Assembly: GCF_943734655.1 (NCBI RefSeq)
Contig: NC_071353.1
Coordinates: 153,712,179-153,776,178 of the forward strand
DNA: 64,000 bases
Direction of reading: 5' to 3'
DNA from: Sabethes cyaneus
Taxonomy: Eukaryota > Arthropoda > Insecta > Diptera > Culicidae
The notes beneath the pieces are model-generated. The model was not told the DNA's origin. It saw only the letters and a program-made list of their open reading frames with translations, and made no database searches. Shown piece after piece: positions 42,527 to 51,900 of this stretch (position 1 is the first letter of the stretch; every line of letters begins with the position of its first letter). The position numbers and the translations under genes are program-made.

Positions 42527-43200
42527 ATACCGGTTCCGTCGCTCTGCTATCTGTTTTATTGCGGACCGTAAGCCGCCGTGTATTGCGCCTTGAAATCCTC
42601 TCGACGGTAGAACGATCCTATTGCCTCGCTGCTGTACTCTCCTCCTTGATCGGAGTGTACCACTTTTGGTTTACGGCCGAATTAGGTTTTGACCGAATCG
42701 ATATATTCGTGAATTTTGGCCGATGTTTCCGACTTTTCTCTAAATAGAAACAGAGTGCAATACCTTAAATAGTCGTCGATAATTGCCATGAAGTACCGGA
42801 ATCCGTATGCACCATTTCGATTCCTTAAGGAAACGGTGTACGGGAACCTTTACCTTTGCAGCAACATTCGCACGTTTCCTTCACTTCGCACTCGTGGATC
42901 GCTGCAGTCCGGTGAATCGCGTTCAGGTCCCGGTATCCGAAATTCTGATGTCATTCATGTTTGCAACACTTCTTGTGGCTTTCACCAGCCAGCAGGATAA
43001 CCTCGTTCGGTTACTTCAGGTTGTAGTGGCCTTGTTTGAGCGTTGCTATAGCTTCCGTATGGATGCCACACGTCACCAGGCAACCGTTTATGTCAAAAAT
43101 AACAGTTGCATTTTTCTACACCAGCGACGAAACTCACCTCGGGTTGCTTACCCTACGTCATTAGGCCGTACGAATAAAACAGTTTACTTTGCTTTTCCCG
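41980..43200 (-). pseudogene. Ty1/copia pol relic, reverse strand
   Basis: Read from 43200 down to 41980, the - strand gives an integrase core (YFMAIIDDYLRYCTLFLF with the first Asp, and VVHSDQGGEY with the second). The linker to RT, KVSISRDATFVEDN, follows, then LRLFLGIRIVKQDEHYILNQ and YIDRIVERFGH, and finally CSLLHVGVNSRQDI. The block order matches copia-type pol. Frameshifts and a large RT deletion (no YVDD motif) make it dead. It is distinct from the + strand copia at 53.6-58.4 kb. Confidence 0.75.
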
Positions 43201-43299
43201 TTTAAATCTTATGGGAGAATTTGCTCTAACTCTTTTATTCACACGACCTATTGTATAGCATTCAGAGTCTTCTCCTTTGCCAAATGGCAAATGTGACAT

Positions 43300-43535
43300 A
43301 TTTTTTCAAACGGCAGGAGAAAGTAACGAAGAATTTTTAATTGGAAGGGAAAGAGTGGAAAGGTGAGGGGGCGGGGGGTCAATGGTAGCTATGCTGAACA
43401 GGTTGCCGTTGTGACTCCTACCTTTTGTCCAATGCTGGAAGGTGCATGGGTCGAACCAAGCTATAATCTGAGATTCTAACCGGATTCGAACCCACAACAC
43501 CCGCCAGGGTATGTGGCTTATTAAGCTAGCGACAT
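43300..43535 (-). mobile_element. tRNA-derived SINE-like sequence
   Basis: On the - strand a degenerate A box (TAGCTTAATAAGCCAC) is followed by a perfect B box GGTTCGAATCC, then GGTTAGAATC and AGCTTGGTTCGACCC. The last parts are shared with 49930-50010, showing a repeat family. The body runs to about 43300 and is flanked by C/G-rich ends. Confidence 0.55.
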
Positions 43536-44394
43536 GGGTTGGGTTATTTTCAGATACAAATTGTGCCTCTTCCTCCGCCTAATGTACACGAGCTTTGGTC
43601 TATTTCATAGGACCGGAGCCTTTCCCCAGAAACCCGCTCTGAGAATCACGACTAACACGCTGACAGACGAACAGCGTCACACGCAGTACCTTGTAAGTCG
43701 CAAGGGCCTGCATAGTGTCATCGTCCCGCCAGTAAAAACAAGGTTAGATTAAACTTCTCGGTCGGTGGTTTCTACAGTAAACGGAGTATTGTCGACAAAT
43801 TGTCCCGGGCAAATTGTCGACAATCTCTCGGAATGTGACCTGGTTTCTGGCGGTGGTGGCAGGCCAGCGACATCTTTCTATCCTGGCCGATTGTCATCAC
43901 CGAAAACGTTCCGGAACACGGCTCCCTCGCGGCTTCGTCTAGAGGGTTATGCTGGAAGTTCCAGGATCAGGTCCTCATCGACTGGGTCTCCAGAGCGGTG
44001 GTGAAAGACTCCTCAGGATCAACGCGATTATGAGATTTTCCTCAAGCTTTTATCCGGCATTCGTGAGGCTGCTGAACAACAGTTCCAATATGGCGAAATC
44101 GTGCTCCGCCATTTCTTTTCCTACCGAACAATGTTTGTTACAAATGCGTTTCAACTATGAGACCTTTGACGTGAGGCTCACCTTCTGATGATGATTCTGG
44201 TGCACTCGCGGTCTTCGACCGCCGAATCAATGCATGTTGATTGTTTTCGATCTGATCAGTAACCCGATATTCGCCCTTGACATCTTGAGAAAATCTTCTG
44301 TCTTGCAGGAAATAGTTCGTGCTTTCCCGTAACCTATTGTGATGCAGTAATGGGACCAAAATATTCTCAACTAGTTTGAATAGTTACTAACTAT
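43536..44394. other. Unassigned
   Basis: Contains TCGACAAATTGTC near 43790 and CAAATTGTCGACAATC near 43810, forming a small palindrome. No gene or element was recognised. Confidence 0.35.
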
Positions 44395-44602
44395 AGATAG
44401 TAGAGTAAACATAGATCTGCCAATATGAATCCTTTGTATTCAAATAAAACTGTGAAAACGTGTATCCTAAAGAGCATACCATCATTATATCCTATGCGAC
44501 TCTTGAGAATTTTACAGTGTTGGTGAGATATCATTGTAGTTTTTTTTTGTTACCAGTTCTGCGAGAAGCTGCATCCGCTGATCTATGTTTACTCTACTAT
44601 CT
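44395..44602. mobile_element. 208-bp inverted-repeat element (MITE-like)
   Basis: A perfect 23-bp inverted repeat bounds the element: AGATAGTAGAGTAAACATAG plus ATC at the left, and its complement at 44580-44602. The body is non-coding. No unambiguous target duplication was found. Confidence 0.7.
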
Positions 44603-44861
44603 TAGGAATGAATTCTTTAAATTCTTTGAAACTTTATCGAACAACGACCCGGGGTGAATGTGTAGATATTGCAAGCTCTGACTGCAGCAATCGGATTATA
44701 TAGCGATGGTATGATTTGAACGGGACGTCAGCCAGGGTTTGTACCGAAAACCTCAAATCACCCAATTGTTTCCAATTCAGGCCGATTGAGAAATAACGAG
44801 CTATCGCGGAAAAAGGCACCTGCAGGCTGCAAGCGAAGGGTTGCGAGAACGTGTACGTGAC
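44603..44861. other. Unassigned
   Basis: Nothing recognised. Confidence 0.3.
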
Positions 44862-44965
44862 TAAAAACCACGAACGAAGTTCGCGCCGCCTACTAAGTGG
44901 TATTTCACAGCAAGCTGGAGAATACCTTCGAAATTGTTTTCTTCCATGGAAACGCCATTAAAGCA
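44862..44965 (+). repeat. 104-bp direct repeat, left copy, flanking a LINE
   Basis: Matches 46744-46847 at equal length with about seven mismatches, including CCACGAACGAAGTTCGCGCC and TTCGAAATTGTTTTCTTCCA. It flanks the LINE relic exactly at the end of the AAT tail. Confidence 0.85.
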
Positions 44966-46037
44966 CAAACTGTACAGACAACACGCGAACGATTTTTCCA
45001 GGTATCAGAAGGGACGTGAGAAAGTCTCTCACGGTCCCTTCATAAGCACTAATCTTTTCACTCTTCTAAAGAGTTCATGAACAGGTCATATTGCAACGCG
45101 AAACCATATAAAGCATAAACACTGCCTTGTCAACCCGATGAAACGGGCAATTGCAACGAAAGATGCCGTTATTTTTGTCACAAAATTTGGTGACACGATC
45201 AATTTGGTGCTAATCTTCGTTGGAGATCTTCAATAAATTATTGGCGGCGTGGAAAATATCGATCAATATCGCGGATTCATCGTTGGCAGATCTCATATTA
45301 AATTGAGCAGACTTTTCTAATTAAACTAAAAGTAGCATAGAATTCTGACGTGACGAAAAGCGATATTCGTGGGAAAATCGATCCTGTGGCTTTTTGCGTT
45401 AAGACAGTACACTACAAGGAGAATGGTGAGGCTGCTGTTGATGTGAGAGCCCTAAAACTTGTCGAGGCTGCATCAATTTTTTTGGCGGAGAGCGCAATTT
45501 TGAAGCCGCTCAAGCCTAGGGTCAAAATATTTGGCCTTCTGAAGATATGGCTACTCAGGATATGCTGGATAAACTAAACTATATCTGCTGATATAAAGGT
45601 AATTAGGCAATTCAAGAATAATAGCCGCTCTGCTGGCGCTGTACTGGAAACAGATGCGTTAACATTTGAGTGCCTAATTAAGCGGCAGCGTATCAATGTA
45701 GGATGGGATCGCTGTAAAGTTGTGGAAGTCTCATCGCCACGTATTGAAACAGAGTCGGCTACGTTGTCTCTATCACCTCTGGCAGTCGCTGCTCACTTCA
45801 AACGTGTGCAAGTATCATCACCTCAAAGCACTGTAATCAGCTTTTACTATCAAAACACACGAGGTTTGCGAACCAAAGTGGAAGATTTCTATGTTGCTGC
45901 TTGTGACGCAGAGTACGATGTAATTGTTCAAACGGAAACTTGGTTAAATGACGAGATTCAATCACCTCAGCTCTTCGGCCATGGTTACACCGTTTATCGT
46001 AAAGATCGTGATCCCATTCGTTCTGGAAAATTAAGAG

Positions 46038-46616
46038 ATGGTGGGGTTAACGAACGATGTTGGTGTGGTATACGTTCCTCCTGATCTTGCAGTTGAGGCA
46101 AGCGTTATTGGAAGGCTCATTAACTCTGTCGACGAAGTTGTAAACTCCTCAGGAATGTCCGATATGCACTTGATGTTTGGCGATTTCAATCAACCCGGTT
46201 TGGCATGGTCGTGCCCTAGTGCCGCTAGTTCCGTTTTCCCAGATCCGTATAAATCAACATTCTCAACTTCCAGTATTGCCCTACTAGATGGATTAGCGGT
46301 ATTGAATCTAAAACAACTAAATACGATTAAGAATGTAAATGGTAGAGCGTTGGACCTTCTCTTCGCCAATGAAGATGCAGCAACTTGTTGCAAATTGTCG
46401 GAAACTGTGGAGCTTTTGATCCAAATTGATTCTCAGCATCCTCCTTTCACCGCCGTCCTCTTTTGTGCCGGCCTCACTCACTTCGAAGACTTCGACGACG
46501 ACAGGAAATTCGACTTCAAAAGGGCTGATTTTGACTCGCTCACGAAGATATTTCGGCTGTTGACTGGTATCCTTTATACGAAGCGACGGATGTTAGCGAA
46601 TCTGTGGAATTTTTGA
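46038..46616 (+). pseudogene. LINE endonuclease ORF, 192 codons
   Basis: Carries the C-terminal half of the endonuclease: YVPPDLAVE, MFGDFNQPGLAW with the catalytic Asp-Asn pair, LNLKQLNTIKNVNGRALDLL, and DSQHPPFTAVL. The N-terminal half (to QTETWLNDEIQ) is in another frame and ends near 46030, so a frameshift separates them. Confidence 0.75.
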
Positions 46617-46688
46617 TTGCAACTTTGTCCCGATTGTTTTATATATACGTCCCTGCTCCTCGACTACGGCAGAAGCCTTCCTGGCTTC

Positions 46689-46693
46689 TAATA

Positions 46694-46743
<50 letters not shown>
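46689..46743. repeat. AAT microsatellite, LINE 3' tail
   Basis: About 18 AAT units. The position, directly before the right 104-bp repeat, fits a LINE tail. Confidence 0.9.
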
Positions 46744-46749
<6 letters not shown>

Positions 46750-46847
46750 CCACGAACGAAGTTCGCGCCGCCTACTGTGTAGTATTTCACAGGAAGCTCG
46801 AGAATTCCTTCGAAATTGTTTTCTTCCATGAAAACGCCATTAAAGCA
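46744..46847 (+). repeat. 104-bp direct repeat, right copy
   Basis: Partner of 44862-44965, same length and orientation, about 93 percent identical by eye. Confidence 0.85.
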
Positions 46848-46903
46848 TTCATTTGTGTAAAATTATTTTTCGAACACCGAAATTGGGAGCCGAAATTCAC
46901 GCA

Positions 46904-47400
46904 ATTGGTTTTGTTCCATTACTAAATGGACCAGTTTTTAAAAACCAAGGACGGACGCACAAAAATGCAATAGCGACTAAGGCATTATTGCTGGTGGCCC
47001 AAAATGAATGATATATTTACTTATGTTTTAAATTCTTGTGAAGGATGCCGACTAGTTGGACAACTAAAACGGCCGGAGCCTTTGGCAAAAAGGAAGCTTC
47101 CTAACGCACCCTGGGTAGATAGTGCGTTAGGAGCCAAACAAAATGCTGCTTCAACGCATCCGTCAGCATCAATTTGACGGTAAACCTATGGGGAAACTGT
47201 CAGAATAACGCGCTGACGGATGCTTGGACGCAGCATTCTGGTTGACCCTTTAGATTTCCTTGGGCCATTACCTTTGAGCGATTATTTACGGGTAAAACTC
47301 CCAGCGAACTAATGTTTGGGTGAAACATCAGAACTAAACTGACCAGACTTACGGATATTGATCCTTCGGATTTGGTTTTGTTCCATTACCAAATGGACCC
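46904..47400 (+). pseudogene. Ty3/gypsy integrase fragment
   Basis: The + strand shows RLRHYCWWPKMND, CEGCRLVGQLKRPEPLA.RKLPNAPW, then after an interruption LDFLGPLPLSDYL. This is the HHCC zinc-binding part and the start of the gypsy integrase core. A 30-bp direct repeat (TTGGTTTTGTTCCATTAC) lies on both sides near 46905 and 47372. A small inverted-repeat element splits it at 47139-47240. Confidence 0.75.
47139..47240. mobile_element. Small inverted-repeat insertion in the gypsy relic
   Basis: AATGCTGCTTCAACGCATCC near the left and the complement of AATGCTGCGTCCAAGCATCC at the right form an imperfect inverted repeat of about 26 bp around a 50-bp loop. It lies exactly between PNAPW and LDFLGPL of the integrase. 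Confidence 0.65.
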
Positions 47401-48106
47401 ATATTTAATATGAACCTGACTGCGAAATAGTAATAGGTCAAATAATGAAAAGAAAATGCGCAAAACGGATGGCGCGACGTGGAGAGATGTGAGATGTGAC
47501 AAGTATCAAATCGCGCGCAAAGTAATTTGAATTTAGCTGAGCAGTTGAGACCGCTGTTGATTAACCTACCAAACTAGTTTTATCGAAACGACGCGACGCG
47601 ACTCGGGAGTTTCTTTCACTACCAAAAACTGTACCGATTTTTCTGCTATAGCATATTGATATTTTACGTAATTTGTATTTCAATTAGCTTACTACCTAGT
47701 GTAATATTTTGTTCTTCATCATCAACATAAATTACGTATAACCTAAAAATCGGCTGAAACAACGTCAGTGAATCAGCGCCGCTGGCGCACTTGTTAGCAC
47801 GTGTCTGTGTGTGTAACAGAAATAATGGAAGGATAATGTAAATGCTCGCGTGCACACACGCACCACGGGGAAGGACAGCAATGTGCTTACCAGGGACTTA
47901 TAGATTAAGTCACACGTTGCTTGTTTGCTTGCTTGAGCGGCAGATCATTTCGGGACGAAAACACGGAAAAATGCTTCGACCTGTGATGTTTCCGTTACAC
48001 AGTAAGTACCATTAAGTAGGATGGTGGTAGTCAATAATTTCCTACACAGTCAAACTGCTAGTAAATAATAGTAATAACGCATCGAGAAAAACGAACGAGA
48101 AACGAC
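47401..48106 (-). other. Downstream region of DCAF10-like gene
   Basis: Non-coding. No AATAAA was seen on the - strand within 300 bp of the stop, so the poly(A) site is undetermined. Confidence 0.4.
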
Positions 48107-48922
48107 TTACAGCACCGGCTGGTGCCATACGATCTTACCCCGCAGACAGCCGGATACCAGCAGCGGGAACTTGGGACTAAACTTACTGCTAACCACGACG
48201 TCCGAGTGGCAGTGCTTCCGTTTGATTTCGTGAAACTGTCTCGGGCCCTCGTTGGCCCGATCGGTGATGAAGGGCAGCTCGTTGCACTCGGCATTAAACG
48301 CCAGCAGTCGGATGCCGTGCGCGTGGGGCGAGCAGATGATACGCCCGTCCGAGGAGAAGCACGGTTCCTTGATGAACCCTTTGCCCTTGTTGGGCTCCTC
48401 AATGTAGTACAGCATGCGGTTCACGTTCACCGTGATGGTTTGCTGGAATTTGTTCTGATGTTCCACCGGAGTCAGCGGGAACAGACCGCTGGTGATACCG
48501 TACACGTTAGCCATGTTCAGCGAACGAGTATTCTCCACCCGAAGGTTTCGGTTGCGCAGCGAAACTTCCGCCGCCCAAATGTCCGAGTTCGGCGTCGGGA
48601 AATCGGCGTTGTTCCCTTGATTGTTGTTGTTGTTATTGTTCCGATTGCCATTGGCAACGTTATTTGGTTCGGCTGGTTCTCCGACGGCTGCATTGACCAG
48701 AGCAGCAGCAGCTGCTGCTTCAGCTTGAGTTTCTGCACCCGAACCGGCCCCTCCTCCGCCTTCTTCTGCACCACCACCGCCACCTTCTCCAGCCGTTGAA
48801 GCATCCTGATTGAGGCTTGCTTCACCACTGGCGCTGTCTGCCGCCCCGGTGGAATCATCTTCGCCATCGCTTTCTGCGTCATCTTCCAGCGAGATTTCCT
48901 GAATATCGTGTACGCAGCTCCA
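48107..48922 (-). CDS. DCAF10: DCAF10-like terminal exon
   Basis: Begins WSCVHDIQE. Acidic DDAESDGEDD, Gly/Glu and Ala runs and an Asn run (from AAC repeats) form an insect-specific linker. The conserved C-terminal WD repeats follow and the stop is at 48109-48107. 272 codons including the stop. Confidence 0.93.
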   Translation of the reverse strand, partial: WSCVHDIQEISLEDDAESDGEDDSTGAADSASGEASLNQDASTAGEGGGGGAEEGGGGAGSGAETQAEAAAAAALVNAAVGEPAEPNNVANGNRNNNNNNNQGNNADFPTPNSDIWAAEVSLRNRNLRVENTRSLNMANVYGITSGLFPLTPVEHQNKFQQTITVNVNRMLYYIEEPNKGKGFIKEPCFSSDGRIICSPHAHGIRLLAFNAECNELPFITDRANEGPRQFHEIKRKHCHSDVVVSSKFSPKFPLLVSGCLRGKIVWHQPVL

Positions 48923-51900
48923 CTGCGAAGAAAAATATGCAACAGATAATAAATAATTGACCTAGAAAAAGGCGATTGGTTTGAACTTACCTCAGAACTT
49001 TCATCGTAGCTTATGTTTCTGCTTAGCGCACACCAGCCTTGAGGGTGAATCTGCAACGATCGAGGAAGTGTTTTAGTAACGGTTGCCAGGCAGCCAGTAA
49101 AAAGTAAAGGGTTTCATTCTATATGTATATAAAAACTAGGAAACAGTAGGCGTTTAATGGCACAATCAAAATAGTAAACATTAAGAGCGTGACAGCATGT
49201 CATTCCTGCATACCTACCGAACAACCAGCCAGCGCGACCACACGACCACTGACCCAAACAATGGGATGCGGCTGCAAAACCGAGCCCCGGTTTGCATTAA
49301 AATATAATTAAAGTCCAAAATTCAGTGAACCATTCACAGCACAGCCCGGCTGCAGTGCGGTTGGTTGGTATGTCGTTGTTGTTATTATCGGTCATCAACA
49401 AAAAAAAATACACAACACACATCTCATAAAGTATGCATCGTGCGAACCGTGAAGCGAGGCGAATTTAATTAACCATATAAACACCGTTGTGAATACTAAT
49501 TATAACAATTATATGTGTAAGCTTTTCGCACAGCTAGCTAGCCATATGCAGCTGCAATAATGATGCAGCATGGATGGTAAGGAGCAGACCGCAGCTCAAA
49601 TCGTTCACCACCAACATGCGCCAACCCCATCACTGTATGCTGTATTCTCGTAAGGTTGTAGAATGTTAAGATTGATTAATGCAACCATTACTCCTGTCGG
49701 TGGTAGAATGGGTCAATTTATCATCACTTGTTGGCACGAAGGAATTTGCTGCTTAGAATGACCTCATTTTGTTTTTTTTTGCTGTCCTATTATCTAGTTC
49801 AAAATATTACTTTTTCGAATCAACCTTCCGCTCAGGATCCAAGTTGTCTAAAAATTTACATTTTTATCCAATTTTTCGCAACTTCATTTTCCACACAAGG
49901 TTTCCGTTTACCTATTCACAATCAGAAGGCCTGGGAGAAAGAGTTAGGTTCGAATCCGGTTATAATTGACTCCCATTGAAGCTTGGTTCAATACGCCGAA
50001 CCTACTACGAAGTGTTCCTTCAATGACTCGTCAATCTAATTTTTCGCTTTTTACCTTTCACGTTCTGTCTCGCCCTGGATGCACTATCAACAGCTTTGTT
50101 TGATTACTTTCTTCTACAGCTTCCTTACTTTATTGGCGACGGTTCATTATCCTTCAGTGCTGTCGGTCCTGGGCTGTAGTTTTCCAATCCCTTCGAAAAC
50201 CGTGCTAACCGTGCATCGCCTTCGACAGCGCACATCCATCGGGTGCGGGATCTGCCCCGAAGTTTATGGCTTCTTCTTGGTTATCTGCTGAAAATAGTTT
50301 TGGCAACACTTTCGTCGGGCATTCTGGCCACGTGCTCAGCTCACCGCAACCTGTCACATGGTGGTACCTTCACTATATCAGCACATTCGTATACTTGATA
50401 CAGCTCGTGATTCATGTGTCTGCACAACGTTCCATTTTCCATTTAGCACTCAAAAACCTCAAGCAGTCAATCACCTTACTTTACCCTTCCATGATTTATG
50501 TCCGTACAGGGTCATCGGTAGGATTTGTATTCTGTAGAGTACCAATTTTGAGCGAATTTGCAAACTACGGGACCTCAACTGGCAAAGTAATCCGTAAAAA
50601 GTAAGATTCACGCCTGCAACTGAACTCGTCGTTTGCCTTTGTGGCTTACATCGTTATCACATGCCACGATCGTACCATGGTATATGGATTCCTCCAGCAC
50701 TTCATATCGTTCCCCGTCCAGCTCCACCTCGGTACCGGTATTTGAACTCTCATTGAAAATGCCTCTTCCACTGCTCTACGGTGGATTCCGATGATATCGA
50801 TGTCATCCGCAAAATCGAGAAGCACGTAAGATTTCGTGATGATAGTTCCACCTCTTTTTAAGTTTGCTCTTCGTATTGCACCTTCTGAGCCAATTTTGAA
50901 TTACAGGCTAGAGGGTGCATCCGCTGGCTTCAGGTCAACCAACGTCGCGAAAGCAGCTGAGGTCTCACCCTCTATTCTAACGCATGATTTTAACTCACCC
51001 AGTGTCGCACGAACCAGCGTAATTAGTAAGTCAAACGTTAGACTGAATCGTACGCTGTCTTAAAGTCCACAAACGGATGATGGGTCTGCAAATTGTGTTC
51101 CCAGAATTTGTCTAGTAACTGACGCAGAAAGTAAACAACTGATCCGTCTTGGAGCGACCCTCACGAAAACCAGCTTGGTACGCGCCGGCGAAGGACTCTG
51201 CTAACGATCTAAGTCTCCAAAACAGGATCGTGGGTGAACTATATTTTTAGAGTAGCCTTTTATTTTGCAGCTTAAAACTTAAATAAATTTTATACAATAA
51301 TTTTCATTAATGAAAGGCAGTTATCCTTACACGAGTAGCTTTTTCACGATAAATCGTCTATCGATTACGACGCGTAATTCTATTTTACCCGAACGTCTAG
51401 GAGGACTAATTCCAAGTTCCCTTATTAACTTACAACTCGCATCGCGCTTCGCTTACAGTTTACGATGGCTGATTTCTGCATAAAACGTTCATAAATCCGC
51501 TTTCTAGCACTTTTCAACCGAGGCAGAATAACTTCAACTTCTATCAATCTTCAATTTATAATTTTTCTAAATTAACTCTGTTTTCATTTCACACTATGCG
51601 AACCAAGATGTTTATTTTGCAATCTAGGTTGCGCCAATTCAATCTTATGCTACGTTACTTTACCGATGAGATAGTGGCAGGTGCATCGGTGCCACAACAC
51701 TCAGATTTGGCCTGAAACATTTAGTTAGAGCTTGAATGCCATCATAATTATGTGCATCGTGTGACGGCATTTTGGCTAATTCAGCCGGCAACAAGAAACG
51801 AACGATGGTCTGAATCTCACGAGCGGTATCCGTAGCGCACCTGTTGTAGCCATGCGGGGGCAATGATACTCACAGATACTCATGCCAGCAGAGATGCTGT

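Larger units (their letters stand above)
44966..46743 (+). mobile_element. LINE relic: ORF1 remnant and endonuclease, AAT tail
   Basis: 45350-45720 reads as a degraded ORF1 (SDIRGKIDPV.FCVKTVHYKE, AVDVRALKLVE, and RINVGWDRCKVVE, a region that in the family precedes a zinc knuckle). It leads straight into an endonuclease (45830-46560: YYQNTRGLRTKVEDFY, IVQTETWLND, MFGDFNQPGLAW, LDLLFANE, QHPPF). The reverse transcriptase is missing and the 3' end is a clean AAT repeat at 46689-46743. Confidence 0.8.

Noticed and set aside
43440..43500. A functional tRNA gene suggested by the perfect B box GGTTCGAATCC
   Set aside because: The A box is degenerate, the cloverleaf does not close, and the sequence after the B box is shared with 49930-50010, as in a SINE.
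46604..46831. Open frames with a run of Asn or Tyr residues
   Set aside because: They are translations of the AAT microsatellite tail of a LINE.
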